Positions 36,957 to 47,477 are shown, counted from the stretch's first letter. The stretch is 64,000 nucleotides of DNA from Lacimicrobium alkaliphilum (GCF_001466725.1 NZ_CP013650.1:1674001-1738000), one strand, 5' to 3'. A program made the numbers and translations. The notes: a model not told the origin generated them from the sequence alone.

Positions 36957-37151
36957 CAGAGCCTGCAGGCTAAAGTATTCAAGTCTGCCCTGGCAGTAAA
37001 AAAACGATTTTGTTTAGTGATTTTTAATATCCGGGATGGTGCAAACGGAGCGGGGCCAGAACAGACAGTCACTAATTCTCTGCGACTTACGTAATAGTCA
37101 GCAGCGTCAACTCAAAATGAGAGGACAATGATGTGGGAGTAGTGATCGCCA

Positions 37152-37912
37152 ATGTTTGATACCTATCAGGAGATATTCAACAATCGCGCCTGGAGTTATC
37201 ATCAGGCCATGCAGTCAGTGCCTGATGCGCGTAGATTAGAGTTTGAAATTGCACTGGAATACCTGCAGCCTGAAACAGGGCAGTGGATAGTCGATATGCC
37301 CTCCGGGGGGGATACCTTAAACAGTATATCCATGATCCCTCAGTCAACTTACTCTTTGTTGAAACCACCCCCGAGTTTGCCCGGCATTGTCCTCAATCAT
37401 CTCATTGCAGGCGTCTGATTGGAGGCTTTGACAGCCTGCCAGTCCAAAAAAACAGCGTAGAGCGCTTGCTATCACTGGCAGCATTACATCACGTAGAAGA
37501 TAAATCCCGGTTCTTCAGGGAATGTCATCGGGTTTTGAGTTCGTGCGGACGTCTGGTGATTGGTGATGTGTATGCGGATACTGCGCAAGCCCGCTTTTTA
37601 AATGAATTTGTCGACGAGTTTAATTCCATGGGACATAAAGGGGACTTTCTGACAGCGGATATTGACTCGCAGATAGCAGACAATGGCTTTGACGTTTGCC
37701 GTCAACAGCAACACCCCTTTTGTTGGTTCTTTTCCTCGCAACAGCAGATGCTGGCGTATTGCCGCGATCTGTTTGGAATTGACCTGGCTGACGATAAGGT
37801 ACTGATGCAGGGGATAGAGGAATATCTGACTCCTGAATGGCGGGGAGATTGCGTCACACTGCAGTGGAGTCTGCATTATATCTGTGCCAGACCACTGGAG
37901 TTGGGGGCGTGA
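37152..37912 (+). pseudogene. SAM-dependent methyltransferase, frameshifted in a G-run
   Basis: Two overlapping frames make one class I methyltransferase of about 253 aa. Frame one (37152 to about 37310) starts MFDTYQEIFNNRAWSYHQAM and reaches motif I (IVDMPSGG). Frame two (from about 37300 to 37912) continues GYLKQYIHDPSVNLLFVETT, then LAALHHVED (post-motif) and FFRECHRVLSSCGRLVIGD (motif IV region, shown in part). The switch falls in a run of seven G at 37305-37311; eight G would restore IVDMPSGGGYLKQY. Read as a pseudogene, a phase-variable gene or a sequencing error. The stop overlaps the next start (GTGA), so the pair was built as an operon. Confidence 0.75.
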
Positions 37913-39006
37913 TACCGCTAAAGCATCTGATTCGTCGTTGTAAGAATAGTCTCAACCGCCTGTCTGATAAATGTCAGTCTGTCTCCGTTGCATCTCAGAG
38001 GGTAAAGCAACAAAACGGCATTAGTTACTCAAGACAGTATTCTGAGTTGCTGACGTTGTTTATGCTCAAACGGCTGGGCCCTCTGATGTATTACGAAGCC
38101 CAGCTTTGGCGGCCTGAATTGTCTTTTAAAGACAAGATGGGGTTTCTCAATTCACAGCAGTATCAACGGCGGCTTGCACAGCTCAACCCCGTTCCTTACC
38201 GGAAGCTGTCTCAGCATAAAGTCACGGAGAAGGCGCTGTTACAATTGGCCGGAATTCCCACCCCCGCTTTCGCAGGGTTTTTTCATCCGCAGAAAGGTTT
38301 CGCGCAACGGGGCGAGCCTTTGCGCTGCGCGACTGAACTCAGTGATATGTTGTCATTGTGTATTGGCAAAACATTGTGTTTCAAACCAACAGAAGGCTGG
38401 GGCGGAAGTGGTTTTGTGGCGGCACAGGTAAAGGCAGAAAATGAGCGTTTGTATCTTATACCCTTAGGGCAAAACGAAAAGCTTAGCGTGCCCGAATTTG
38501 TCAGCCGATATTTGCGGTCAGCACAAGGTATGCTGATTGAACATTACCTGGTACAGCACAGTGTCATGGCTGATTTTAATCCCGATAGTGTCAATACATT
38601 GCGGATCTGGGTAAAGCAGACTCATGGCGAAGCTCAGGTATTGGGAGTCATTCTGCGTATTGGTCGCCGACATGCTGTTGTGGATAATGCCAGTCAGGGC
38701 GGCTTTATTGCGCGGGTGAATATGATGACAGGGCAGTTGCAACGCGCCATGACGACCGAGCTTTTACCCGTTGAATTTGATACGCACCCGGATTCAGGCG
38801 TGCAACTGACAGGACGTCAATTGCCCTACTGGGATGAATGCCTGGCGTTAGCCAGAAAAACCCTTAGCGTCTTTCCTCATTCCCGGTTTGCAGGCCTGGA
38901 TATGGCCATTAGTAAGACCGGGCCTGTTATTATTGAATTGAATCTGGAGCCGGACAAAGTGACTGCCCGAAATTTTGGGCTGCCGCTGAAGCAGCTTTTG
39001 AGTTAG
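37909..39006 (+). CDS. Sugar-transfer-associated ATP-grasp-like protein
   Basis: A cytosolic ATP-grasp protein of about 365 aa, closest in pattern to the sugar-transfer-associated ATP-grasp group. Blocks: EAQLWRPELSFKDKMGF, YRKLSQHKVTEKALL, LAGIPTPAFAGFF, LCFKPTEGWGGSGFVAA (ATP-binding Lys and Gly-rich loop), NTLRIWV, and FAGLDMAISKTGPVIIELNLEPD (metal-binding Glu/Asn, shown in part). GTG 37909 overlaps the methyltransferase stop, with GGGGG in front. A peptide- or sugar-ligating role in a small envelope-related cluster is only inferred. Confidence 0.75.
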   Translation: MIPLKHLIRRCKNSLNRLSDKCQSVSVASQRVKQQNGISYSRQYSELLTLFMLKRLGPLMYYEAQLWRPELSFKDKMGFLNSQQYQRRLAQLNPVPYRKLSQHKVTEKALLQLAGIPTPAFAGFFHPQKGFAQRGEPLRCATELSDMLSLCIGKTLCFKPTEGWGGSGFVAAQVKAENERLYLIPLGQNEKLSVPEFVSRYLRSAQGMLIEHYLVQHSVMADFNPDSVNTLRIWVKQTHGEAQVLGVILRIGRRHAVVDNASQGGFIARVNMMTGQLQRAMTTELLPVEFDTHPDSGVQLTGRQLPYWDECLALARKTLSVFPHSRFAGLDMAISKTGPVIIELNLEPDKVTARNFGLPLKQLLS

Positions 39007-39045
39007 TCTTTGCCGATGTTAAGTATTGATTAACGGGCAAATGCG

Positions 39046-39831
39046 ATGGTGATAAAGTTCTGTTTTACACTCATATTAACCTTGATGATGTCATTCACAG
39101 CACAAGCGAATGCTTATAAAGCTCTTGTTTTCAGCCATCAGGGAGAGACTCTGCCCTACCGTATTCTCTATCCACTGAATTTTGATCCTGAACAATCCTA
39201 TCCTTTAGTGCTGTTTCTGCACGGCGCAGGTGAAAGGGGGGATGATAATCTTGCTCAGCTTACCCATGGTGCCGAACTGTTTGCCCGGGAGGCAATCCAG
39301 CGAGAGTATCCGGCGATAGTGGTATTCCCGCAGGCCGCGGAGGAGGACTACTGGGCCAATGTCGATGTTAATAGTGAATCCAGTCCTTATAAATTGCGAT
39401 TTGCGGACAAGGACGCGCAGCCCACCCAGGCCATGCAATTGCTGTTGGGATTGATGGATGAATTGAGCTCAGAGCCTTTTGTTGATCAACAACGAATTTA
39501 TGTAGGTGGCTTATCCATGGGTGGCATGGGTACTTATGAAATACTTGCCAGGCGCCCAAAGATGTTTGCCGCAGCTATCGCTATTTGTGGTGGCGGTAAT
39601 CTGAAAAACGCCGGTCATTATCGTCAGGGATTGCCACTCTGGGCTTTTCACGGCGAAGATGATGAGGTGGTTGATGCGGATTTATCAGAGCAAATGGTCG
39701 CGGCCATTAATCAGCATGGTGGTAATGCCAGGCTCACTTTGTATAAAGATACCGGCCATAATAGCTGGGACAAGGCTTTTTCAGAGCCGGACCTGTTTCC
39801 CTGGTTGTTTTCTCATCAACTCGACGATTAA
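39046..39831 (+). CDS. Secreted alpha/beta hydrolase (esterase/phospholipase-like)
   Basis: 261 aa with a signal peptide (KFCFTLILTLMMSFTAQANA). Blocks: YPLVLFLHGAGERGDDNL (oxyanion region), IYVGGLSMGGMGTYEIL (nucleophile elbow Ser), FHGEDDEVV (acid) and DTGHNSWD (catalytic His). The layout matches polymer-esterase, phospholipase or feruloyl-esterase-like secreted hydrolases; the real substrate is open. It follows the ATP-grasp gene by 39 bp and is followed by a binding protein 6 bp later, so it may share a transcript. Confidence 0.8.
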   Translation: MVIKFCFTLILTLMMSFTAQANAYKALVFSHQGETLPYRILYPLNFDPEQSYPLVLFLHGAGERGDDNLAQLTHGAELFAREAIQREYPAIVVFPQAAEEDYWANVDVNSESSPYKLRFADKDAQPTQAMQLLLGLMDELSSEPFVDQQRIYVGGLSMGGMGTYEILARRPKMFAAAIAICGGGNLKNAGHYRQGLPLWAFHGEDDEVVDADLSEQMVAAINQHGGNARLTLYKDTGHNSWDKAFSEPDLFPWLFSHQLDD

Positions 39832-39837
39832 TTGCCG

Positions 39838-40554
39838 ATGAGACTAATTGTATTTGTTATATTGCTGTTGGCGGGGAATGCTGTTGCCGGTGAGCCTCCC
39901 GTACCGGTTAAAGTCGGATTGCACTATTCGGCTCCCTGGGCTTATGCCGATGCCGATGGAAAGCTTCAGGGTATTGATTACGATATCGTCAGACATGTTT
40001 TCGAACAGCTCGGTGTTGAGGTGGAAATAGAGCTGTTTGCTTATGAGCGACTGATCCAGAAATTTCGTGACAAAGAACTGGATTATGTCAGCCCCATGGC
40101 CTTTGAAATCAAAGGAGCACACCAGACCCGGGATTACCTTGATATTCAGGATGTTGCAGTAACCAGGGCGGGAGATGGTATCGTACTGCAAAAGATGGCG
40201 GACCTGCGCGGCAAAGCGGTGGTGGCTTATCAAAAGGCCAGTGAGGTATTAGGGGCAGATTTTAAATCAGCACTTCAGGAAACTGCTTATATGGAGATGG
40301 CTGATCGGGAGCGCCAGCTGGATTTGCTGATAAACAGCAAGGTCGATGTGGTTGTCGGGGATCGCAGGGTGCTGGAGTATTTCAGTCATAAAAACTATGG
40401 TGAAGGTAAAATCACAGTACATAGTATATTCCCACCAACCAGTTATCCGGGGGCCTTCTGGGATGCGGAGCTGACCCATTCTTTTAACCGGGTGCTGCAT
40501 AAGATGCGTGAAGCCGGGCAGTTGCAAAAATACCATTCCAGCTCCCGCCACTGA
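39838..40554 (+). CDS. Periplasmic amino-acid-binding-like protein (SBP_bac_3 type)
   Basis: 238 aa, ATG 39838 opening a signal peptide (RLIVFVILLLAGNAVAG); a TTG 6 nt earlier is a weaker choice. The mature part has VKVGLHYSAPWAYADADGKL, GIDYDIVRHVFEQLGV and DYVSPMAFEIKGAHQTRDYL, then DLLINSKVDVVVGDRRVLEYF: a family-3 extracellular solute-binding fold. There is no transporter nearby, as with the relative at 17992. It may act as an orphan sensor. Closely spaced after the hydrolase, so probably in the same operon. Confidence 0.78.
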   Translation: MRLIVFVILLLAGNAVAGEPPVPVKVGLHYSAPWAYADADGKLQGIDYDIVRHVFEQLGVEVEIELFAYERLIQKFRDKELDYVSPMAFEIKGAHQTRDYLDIQDVAVTRAGDGIVLQKMADLRGKAVVAYQKASEVLGADFKSALQETAYMEMADRERQLDLLINSKVDVVVGDRRVLEYFSHKNYGEGKITVHSIFPPTSYPGAFWDAELTHSFNRVLHKMREAGQLQKYHSSSRH

Positions 40555-40676
40555 AAAGCCTTATAGCCGAACAGCAATCTTTTTTGTAAGGTTGTTACCC
40601 GCTGACATTAAGCCAGTATTAATCTGATTGATGTAAGACACACTCTATTTCATCAAAATAGCGACACGGGAAACAC

Positions 40677-41477
40677 ATGAAAACAGGTATTTTTGGTGCC
40701 AATGGCCGCATGGGCCGGGTATTGATTGAAGCAGTGACGCAGGAGCCTCAGGCAGAACTCAGCGCCGCCATAGTGCGCTCAGGTTCGGACTGGCTGGGGA
40801 TGGATGTTGGTCAACTGGCCGGTATTGGCGACCAGGGTCTGGCGGTAACAGACCGGCCGGAACAACAAGCCGACGAACTGGATGTCATGATCGACTTTAC
40901 CCTGCCTGATGCGTTAAAAACCAATCTGGACTGGTGTCTTGCTCACAATAAACCTGTGGTAATAGGTACAACGGGTCTGAACGATGAGCAAAAAGTGTTG
41001 CTTGAGCGAGCATCAGAGCAAATCCCCATTGTGTTTGCGGCTAATTATAGTGTGGGTGTTAACCTGTTGCTGAATCTGCTTAAACAGACAGCCAGGGTAA
41101 TGGGGCAAAGCTGCGATATCGAGATCTGGGAGGCTCATCACCGGCATAAGCTGGACGCTCCCTCTGGTACCGCTGTGGCTATGGGTGAGGCCATTGCCGA
41201 TGAACTGGGCCGGGATCTGGGCAAAGACGCTGTTTATGGGCGTAAAGGCCATACCGGTGAGCGGCCACATCAACAGATCGGTTTTGCTACCATCAGGGCC
41301 GGAGATATCGTCGGTGAGCACACCGCCATGTTCGCCGATATTGGTGAGCGCATTGAGCTCACTCACAAAGCCAGTAGTCGCCTGACCTTTGCCAAAGGCG
41401 CATTAAGGGCTGCCCTGTGGTTAAAAGACAAACCCGCAGGGCTTTACAGCATGCAGCAGGTGCTGGGGCTGGAATAG
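40677..41477 (+). CDS. dapB: 4-hydroxy-tetrahydrodipicolinate reductase
   Basis: Reduces 4-hydroxy-tetrahydrodipicolinate in lysine/diaminopimelate synthesis, with NAD(P)H. 266 aa. The Rossmann start is [18 protein letters not shown], the dinucleotide-binding end [14 protein letters not shown], and the substrate block [23 protein letters not shown] (shown in part) with the catalytic His pair, then [24 protein letters not shown] lies upstream of the ATG. In E. coli dapB is also directly before carAB. Confidence 0.96.
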   Translation: MKTGIFGANGRMGRVLIEAVTQEPQAELSAAIVRSGSDWLGMDVGQLAGIGDQGLAVTDRPEQQADELDVMIDFTLPDALKTNLDWCLAHNKPVVIGTTGLNDEQKVLLERASEQIPIVFAANYSVGVNLLLNLLKQTARVMGQSCDIEIWEAHHRHKLDAPSGTAVAMGEAIADELGRDLGKDAVYGRKGHTGERPHQQIGFATIRAGDIVGEHTAMFADIGERIELTHKASSRLTFAKGALRAALWLKDKPAGLYSMQQVLGLE

Positions 41478-41616
41478 TAAAGCCCAGATAAGTGCATGTT
41501 ATGGAGGTTTGGATTAATTTTTAATCTTAAAGCGCTATTTTTAGTTATTATCTATTTGATATTAGACCTCAGGGTCAATTTAAGGTAGACTATTACGAAT
41601 TTGCCAAATTTTTGCA

Positions 41617-41644
41617 TTTGACCGGAGTGTCCGGCTTGTATAGT
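41617..41644 (+). promoter_or_regulatory. Candidate carAB promoter with palindrome in the spacer
   Basis: TTTGAC (41617-41622), 16-nt spacer, TATAGT (41639-41644). The spacer holds the palindrome CCGGA-GTG-TCCGG (41622-41634), a candidate operator. The predicted start is about 41651, just ahead of a hairpin and T-run. Confidence 0.5.
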
Positions 41645-41660
41645 CAGCAAAAACAAGTAG

Positions 41661-41711
41661 ACGGGATGTAGCCAGCTTTCATTTTTGAAACTGATTACGC
41701 CCGTTTTTTTT
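41661..41711 (+). terminator. Hairpin and T-run in the carA leader: possible attenuator
   Basis: ACGGG (41661-41665) pairs with CCCGT (41700-41704), GTA with TAC, and CAGcTTTCA with TGAAACTG inside, followed by eight T. It lies between a plausible promoter and the carA start, so it could act as an attenuator or as the terminator of read-through from dapB. Confidence 0.55.
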
Positions 41712-41766
41712 GAGTTGCCAGTCTACCCCTGCGTTTAGCCGCGGGGGCAGCGAATAGGAGGTTGAC

Positions 41767-42897
41767 TTGACTAAATCCGCCCTTTTGGTCCTTGAAGACG
41801 GTTCAGTTTTCAAAGGTACCGCCATCGGAGCTGAAGGTGTCGCAGTTGGGGAGGTGGTATTTAATACCGCCATGACAGGTTATCAGGAAATATTGACCGA
41901 CCCTTCTTACACCGAACAGATCGTAACCCTCACTTATCCCCACATCGGCAATACCGGTACCAACGACGAAGACACTGAATCCCACAAGGTGATGGCCAAA
42001 GGCCTGGTGATCCGTGATTTACCGCTGATTGCCAGCAATTTCCGTAATCAGCTCTGTTTGTCTGACTATCTGAAGAAACACAATATTCTCGGAATTGCCG
42101 ACATTGATACCCGGCGTCTGACGCGGATTCTGCGGACCAGCGGTGCGCAAAACGGCTGTATTGTGGCCGGTGATAATCTGGATGAGAGCAAAGCCCTTGA
42201 CCAGGCGAAAGCTTTTCCTGGCCTCAAAGGCATGGATTTAGCTAAGGTGGTGTGTACTGACAAGCCCTACGAGTGGAACCATGGTAGCTGGCAACTGGGC
42301 AGTGGACATCAGGAAAACCGACAGGATCTGCCTTACCATGTGGTTGCTTACGATTTTGGTGCCAAGCGCAACATTCTGCGTATGTTGGTGGACCGTGGCT
42401 GCAAACTGACACTGGTACCGGCACAGACCAGTGCCGAAGACGTGCTGGCCATGAACCCTGATGGGGTCTTCTTATCTAACGGCCCGGGCGACCCCGAGCC
42501 CTGCACTTATGCCATTGAGGCGATTAAAGCCCTGTTGGAAAAGGACCTGCCTATTCTCGGTATTTGTCTGGGCCATCAACTTCTGGCCCTGGCCAGCGGT
42601 GCAAAAACCGAGAAAATGAAATTCGGTCATCATGGTGCTAACCATCCGGTAAAAGATATCGCCAATAACAGAGTGATGATCACCAGTCAGAATCATGGCT
42701 TTGCGGTGGACAAGGACAGCATGCCGGACAATCTCGACGTCACACATATTTCATTGTTTGATGATTCAATTCAGGGTATCCATCGCTCTGATAAACCGGC
42801 TTTCAGTTTTCAGGGGCACCCTGAGGCCAGTCCGGGCCCCCATGACGCCGCACCTTTGTTTGATCATTTCATCGAACTTATCCAAGCAAGCAAGTAA
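41767..42897 (+). CDS. carA: Carbamoyl-phosphate synthase small (glutaminase) subunit
   Basis: Class I glutamine amidotransferase that feeds ammonia to CarB for carbamoyl phosphate, the shared precursor of arginine and pyrimidines. 376 aa. Start is TTG with AGGAGG 5 nt upstream; the protein starts [16 protein letters not shown] like E. coli CarA. The glutaminase nucleophile is in [15 protein letters not shown] and the His/Glu in [13 protein letters not shown]. The leader carries a putative attenuator and operator. carB begins 11 bp later. Confidence 0.97.
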   Translation: MTKSALLVLEDGSVFKGTAIGAEGVAVGEVVFNTAMTGYQEILTDPSYTEQIVTLTYPHIGNTGTNDEDTESHKVMAKGLVIRDLPLIASNFRNQLCLSDYLKKHNILGIADIDTRRLTRILRTSGAQNGCIVAGDNLDESKALDQAKAFPGLKGMDLAKVVCTDKPYEWNHGSWQLGSGHQENRQDLPYHVVAYDFGAKRNILRMLVDRGCKLTLVPAQTSAEDVLAMNPDGVFLSNGPGDPEPCTYAIEAIKALLEKDLPILGICLGHQLLALASGAKTEKMKFGHHGANHPVKDIANNRVMITSQNHGFAVDKDSMPDNLDVTHISLFDDSIQGIHRSDKPAFSFQGHPEASPGPHDAAPLFDHFIELIQASK

Positions 42898-42908
42898 CGG
42901 GGAAGAGC

Positions 42909-45900
42909 ATGCCAAAACGTACAGATATAAAAAGTATTCTTATTATCGGCGCTGGTCCCATCGTTATCGGCCAGGCCTGTGAATTCGATTATTCCGGGGC
43001 TCAGGCGTGTAAAGCCCTGCGCGAAGAAGGCTACCGGGTGATCCTGGTCAATTCCAATCCGGCTACCATCATGACTGATCCGGAAATGGCCGATGCCACC
43101 TATATCGAGCCTATTCACTGGGAAGTGGTAAAGAAAATCATCGAAAAAGAGCGCCCCGATGCCATACTGCCGACCATGGGCGGGCAAACAGCTCTTAACT
43201 GTGCACTGGAACTGGATAAGTACGGCGTACTGGAAGAGTTTGGCGTGGAGATGATCGGCGCCACGGCTGATGCTATCGACAAAGCAGAAGACCGGGATCG
43301 TTTTGATCAGGCCATGAAAGCCATCGGTCTGGCGTGTCCCAGAGCGGAGATTGCCCAGAGTATGGAGCAGGCTCACGATGTACTCAGTCGCATTGGTTTC
43401 CCTTGTATTATCCGTCCCTCCTTTACCATGGGCGGCACCGGTGGCGGCATTGCTTATAACGTTGAAGAGTTTGAAGAAATTTGCCGGCGCGGGCTGGATT
43501 TATCGCCCACCAAAGAGCTGCTGATCGACGAATCCCTGATTGGCTGGAAAGAGTATGAAATGGAGGTGGTACGGGATAAAAACGATAACTGCATTATCGT
43601 CTGTACCATTGAGAATATCGACCCTATGGGCATTCACACCGGTGACTCTATTACTGTGGCACCGGCACAGACGCTGACCGATAAAGAATTCCAGATTATG
43701 CGTAATGCGGCACTGGCGGTATTGCGTGAAATCGGTGTGGAAACCGGCGGCTCAAATGTGCAGTTTGGTGTTGACCCTGAAACCGGGCGCCTGGTGATCA
43801 TCGAGATGAACCCCAGGGTATCCCGTTCTTCGGCACTCGCATCCAAGGCAACCGGCTTCCCGATTGCTAAAGTAGCCGCCAAACTGGCGGTGGGTTATAC
43901 CCTGGATGAGCTTTCTAATGAAATTACCGGCGGTCTGACGCCTGCTTCTTTTGAGCCGGCCATCGACTATGTAGTGACCAAAATACCCCGCTTTAACTTT
44001 GAGAAATTTGCCGGCTCTAATGATCGCTTAACCACACAGATGAAATCTGTGGGTGAGGTGATGGCCATCGGCCGTAATCAGCAGGAATCGTTGCAAAAAG
44101 CCATGCGTGGACTGGAACAGAATGTCTCTGGCTTTGATCCCGTGGTGGACTTATCTGACTCTGATGCCAGAACCAAAATTGTGCGTGAGCTGCGAGAGGC
44201 AGGAGCCGAACGCCTGTGGTATATCGCTGATGCCTTCCGCCTGGGGATGGGCGTCGATGAGGTGTTTGAACTGACCAATATCGATCCCTGGTTCCTGGTG
44301 CAGATTGAAGAACTGGTGCAGTTAGAAACTAAGGTCGAAAAACTGGGCTTAGCCGGTATCGATGCAACCCTGATGCGCACACTTAAGCGCAAAGGTTTCT
44401 CCGATACCAGACTGGCAGATATTCTGGGGGTGGCGGAAGCCGATGTGCGCGGTCAGCGTCACGAAATGGATATCAAACCAGTGTACAAAAGGGTGGATAC
44501 CTGTGCCGCAGAATTTGCTACCAGCACCGCTTACATGTATTCCACCTATGACGAAGAGTGTGAAGCCGACCCCAGTGACCGCGATAAGATCATGGTGCTC
44601 GGCGGCGGGCCTAACCGCATAGGTCAGGGCATAGAATTTGACTATTGCTGCGTACATGCGGCGCTGGCCATGCGCGAAGACGGTTACGAAACCATTATGG
44701 TCAACTGTAACCCTGAGACCGTTTCCACCGATTATGATACCTCCGACAGGTTGTATTTTGAGCCTGTGACTTTAGAAGATGTACTGGAAATTGTCCGGGT
44801 TGAGCAACCTAAAGGGGTGATTGTGCAGTACGGTGGCCAGACGCCACTGAAACTGGCGCGGGCGCTGGAAGCCAATGGGGTGCCCATTATCGGTACCACT
44901 CCGGATGCTATCGACAGGGCAGAAGACAGAGAGCGCTTCCTGCAGATGGTACATAAGCTGGATCTGAAACAACCTGCCAATGCGACGGTCAGCAATATCG
45001 AGCAGGCTATTGAACAGGCCAAACGTATCGGCTTCCCGTTGGTGGTGCGCCCTTCTTATGTATTGGGTGGCCGGGCCATGGAAATTGTGTATGACATCAA
45101 GGATCTGAAGCGTTATCTCACTGAGGCGGTTAAGGTTTCCAACGAATCTCCGGTATTGCTGGACAGATTCCTCGATGATGCCATTGAAGTAGACGTGGAT
45201 GCTGTCAGTGACGGTGAGACCGTGGTTATGGGCGGTATTATGGAGCACATTGAGCAGGCCGGAGTGCATTCCGGTGATTCGGCCTGTTCCTTGCCACCTT
45301 ACTCACTGCCGCAGGAAATTCAGGATAAGATGCGCGATCAGGTTCGGGCCATGGCTCTGGAGCTTGGAGTGGTCGGCCTGATGAATACCCAGTTTGCGGT
45401 GAAAGACGGTGAAGTGTATCTGATTGAAGTCAACCCGCGCGCTGCACGAACCATTCCTTTTGTCTCTAAAGCTACCGGTGTGCCGCTGGCAAAAATTGCT
45501 GCCCGGGCCATGGCCGGTCAGAAACTGACCAAACAGGGCTTTACCAGCGAAGTGATACCTCCTTACTACTCGGTTAAAGAAGTGGTGATCCCCTTTGCTA
45601 AATTCCAGGGTGTGGATCCCTTGCTGGGCCCTGAGATGCGCAGTACCGGCGAGGTAATGGGAGTAGGAGAGAGCTTTGAGGAAGCCTACGCCAAGGCGAA
45701 TCTTGGTGCTGGCGCGCCGTTGCCCAAGCAAGGCAAAGCGCTGTTGTCCGTGCGCGGGAACGACAAGCGCCGGGTCATAGAACTGGCCAAAGCCATGCTC
45801 GCCAAGGGCTTTAAGCTCGAGGCCACCAAAGGCACTGCGCTGGTGCTCAACGAAGCGGGTCTGGATTGCGCGGTAGTGAATAAACTTGCCGAAGGTCGCC

Positions 45901-46130
45901 CCAATATCGTCGATGCGATCAAAAATGGTGAGTACTGCTACATTATAAATACGACCGAAGGCAGACAGGCAATTAACGATTCTGTATATATCAGACGGGA
46001 AGCCCTGTTGAATAAAGTGGCGTACACCACCACTATGAATGCAGCCTTTGCAACCATGAATGCGCAGGAGGCCGACGATCGTGCCCGCGTTAATTCATTA
46101 CAAGAACTACATGAGAGAGTGACTCGTTAA
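42909..46130 (+). CDS. carB: Carbamoyl-phosphate synthase large subunit
   Basis: Large subunit, 1073 aa, with two homologous ATP-grasp halves: first half from [21 protein letters not shown], with [21 protein letters not shown]; second half from [19 protein letters not shown] (shown in part), with [19 protein letters not shown]. The C-terminal allosteric domain (from about residue 935, [16 protein letters not shown]) usually binds UMP, IMP and ornithine. GGGGAAG precedes the ATG. The stop overlaps the greA start by one base. Confidence 0.98.
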   Translation: MPKRTDIKSILIIGAGPIVIGQACEFDYSGAQACKALREEGYRVILVNSNPATIMTDPEMADATYIEPIHWEVVKKIIEKERPDAILPTMGGQTALNCALELDKYGVLEEFGVEMIGATADAIDKAEDRDRFDQAMKAIGLACPRAEIAQSMEQAHDVLSRIGFPCIIRPSFTMGGTGGGIAYNVEEFEEICRRGLDLSPTKELLIDESLIGWKEYEMEVVRDKNDNCIIVCTIENIDPMGIHTGDSITVAPAQTLTDKEFQIMRNAALAVLREIGVETGGSNVQFGVDPETGRLVIIEMNPRVSRSSALASKATGFPIAKVAAKLAVGYTLDELSNEITGGLTPASFEPAIDYVVTKIPRFNFEKFAGSNDRLTTQMKSVGEVMAIGRNQQESLQKAMRGLEQNVSGFDPVVDLSDSDARTKIVRELREAGAERLWYIADAFRLGMGVDEVFELTNIDPWFLVQIEELVQLETKVEKLGLAGIDATLMRTLKRKGFSDTRLADILGVAEADVRGQRHEMDIKPVYKRVDTCAAEFATSTAYMYSTYDEECEADPSDRDKIMVLGGGPNRIGQGIEFDYCCVHAALAMREDGYETIMVNCNPETVSTDYDTSDRLYFEPVTLEDVLEIVRVEQPKGVIVQYGGQTPLKLARALEANGVPIIGTTPDAIDRAEDRERFLQMVHKLDLKQPANATVSNIEQAIEQAKRIGFPLVVRPSYVLGGRAMEIVYDIKDLKRYLTEAVKVSNESPVLLDRFLDDAIEVDVDAVSDGETVVMGGIMEHIEQAGVHSGDSACSLPPYSLPQEIQDKMRDQVRAMALELGVVGLMNTQFAVKDGEVYLIEVNPRAARTIPFVSKATGVPLAKIAARAMAGQKLTKQGFTSEVIPPYYSVKEVVIPFAKFQGVDPLLGPEMRSTGEVMGVGESFEEAYAKANLGAGAPLPKQGKALLSVRGNDKRRVIELAKAMLAKGFKLEATKGTALVLNEAGLDCAVVNKLAEGRPNIVDAIKNGEYCYIINTTEGRQAINDSVYIRREALLNKVAYTTTMNAAFATMNAQEADDRARVNSLQELHERVTR

Positions 46131-46606
46131 TGCAATCAATCCCAATGACAGCCAAAGGCGCAGAGATGTTGCGCAAAGAGCTGAATGAACTTAAATCGGT
46201 AAAAAGGCCGCAAATTATTCAGGCTATCGCTGAAGCCAGAGAGCATGGCGATCTTAAGGAAAATGCCGAATACCATGCCGCTCGTGAGCAACAAGGCTTC
46301 TGCGAAGGAAGAATTCAGGATATCGAAGCCAAGCTGTCTAACGCACAGATTATCGATGTCACCAAACTGCCTAATACGGGCAAGATCATCTTTGGTACCA
46401 CAGTGACATTGTTAAACGTGGATACAGAAGAAGAGACCACTTACCGGATAGTGGGTGATGACGAAGCGGATCTGAAACAGAATATGATTTCGGTTAATTC
46501 GCCTATTGCCAGAGGTATAATCGGTAAAGAGCTTGATGATGTTGTGCCGATTAACACCCCGGCGGGTGTGGTGGAATATGAAATTATTGATGTGAAGTAC
46601 GTTTAA
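46130..46606 (+). CDS. greA: Transcription elongation factor GreA
   Basis: Stimulates transcript cleavage by backtracked RNA polymerase. 158 aa. The N-terminal coiled-coil tip ([20 protein letters not shown]) carries the acidic residues, and the C-terminal globular domain ends with [21 protein letters not shown] (shown in part). The N terminus [18 protein letters not shown] matches E. coli. One-base overlap with carB shows translational coupling; carAB-greA linkage is typical for the group. A strong terminator follows. Confidence 0.97.
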   Translation: MQSIPMTAKGAEMLRKELNELKSVKRPQIIQAIAEAREHGDLKENAEYHAAREQQGFCEGRIQDIEAKLSNAQIIDVTKLPNTGKIIFGTTVTLLNVDTEEETTYRIVGDDEADLKQNMISVNSPIARGIIGKELDDVVPINTPAGVVEYEIIDVKYV

Positions 46607-46633
46607 CCTGCTTTAGGGTGATACTCCTTCTCT

Positions 46634-46661
46634 AAATGGCGCCTTCTGGCGCCATTTTTGT
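46634..46661 (+). terminator. Intrinsic terminator after greA
   Basis: AAATGGCGCC (46634-46643) pairs with GGCGCCATTT (46648-46657) with a T-run. The right half is copied again at about 47309-47329 as part of a 147-bp direct repeat. Confidence 0.85.
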
Positions 46662-46787
46662 TCGTCTCATCCCTGAGACTCACCCGCTTCGCGGGCCAGC
46701 TGAAGCTGTCCTAAAACTCTCCCGGAGTTTTAGTGTTCGTCTGCGTCCATGTAGCTCACCCGCTTCGCGGGCCAGCTAAAGCTGTCC
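46641..46787. repeat. 147-bp direct repeat, copy 1 (hairpin module)
   Basis: Nearly identical (two mismatches seen) to 47309-47455. Contains GTCTCA/TGAGAC with a TCCC loop, CCCGC/GCGGG, CTAAAACTC/GAGTTTTAG (46711-46733, TCCCG loop), GTCCATGTAGCTCAC and a second CCCGC/GCGGG. A further hairpin ATTTGGT/ACCAAAT with a TCCAG loop follows at 46789-46807. Confidence 0.85.
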
Positions 46788-46807
46788 AATTTGGTTCCAG
46801 ACCAAAT

Positions 46808-47308
46808 AGTTTTTACTCGTGTAAAGCAAGGTAACCGAAAGAAAGTACGCCCCTAACGCCACATAAAGTCCGGTCATGGCGAAAGCCGGTCGCGGAGATT
46901 CACGTCCGAAGTTCAGTCTCCGCTTAATTTTCATCCCTGAAAATTATCCACCTTTTCCACATCACCCTGCCCGGACGTGGCGTTTTAAGGGGGAATTAAG
47001 AGGCGGCTTCGCCGCCTTAACCGCGAATATAGCGTCCCGTTGCAGAAGCGGGCTTACCGCACTGGCGAACAGGGACGTTCGCCAGAGGCCGCTACCCTTA
47101 CATGGATGTTACCTAAGGCCGGTGCGATAAGTAAGCCTGCTTAGAAAACGGGATCAGAAGCTGTCCTGAGCGAGGGACTTTTCGGTTACCTTTGTGTCCT
47201 TACAAAGGTAACTGGCTCGAAGGGACGAGAGACATAAAAGACAGGGAGGTCGATGTCTCGTTTAAGTCAACTTTCAATAGTTAGATATCTTTAACTGACA
47301 TGCATAAC
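46808..47308. repeat. Intergenic element between the two 147-bp repeats
   Basis: About 500 bp without a supported gene. GGTAACCGAAA (about 46830) and TTTCGGTTACC (about 47189) are inverted copies near its two ends, and a hairpin AGGCGGCTTCGCCGCCTT lies inside. An 84-codon frame at 46876 has the look of repeat-derived translation and is not called. Together with the flanking repeats it resembles an inserted, non-coding mobile or repeat unit. Confidence 0.45.
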
Positions 47309-47477
47309 GCCTTCTGGCGCCATTTTTGTTCGTCTCATCCCTGAGACTCACCCGCTTCGCGGGCCAGCTGAAGCTGTCCTAAAACTCTCCCGGAGTTTTA
47401 GTGTTCGTCTGCGTCCATGTAGCTCACCCGCTTTGCGGGTCAGCTAAAGCTGTCCTAAGACTCTCCCGGAATTTTAG
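47309..47477. repeat. 147-bp direct repeat, copy 2, with an extra hairpin
   Basis: Copy of 46641-46787, with CTAAAACTC/GAGTTTTAG at 47379-47401, followed by a further module CTAAGACTC/GAATTTTAG (47455-47477) around the same TCCCG loop. Confidence 0.85.

Noticed and set aside
41497..41590. A carA leader peptide frame (ATG at about 41497)
   Set aside because: Lies upstream of the likely promoter and shows no run of Arg or pyrimidine-related signals.
46876..47130. An 84-codon plus-strand frame rich in Arg/Ala/Leu
   Set aside because: Lies wholly within the repeat-flanked intergenic element, has no ribosome-binding site and reads through hairpin sequences; treated as repeat-derived translation.
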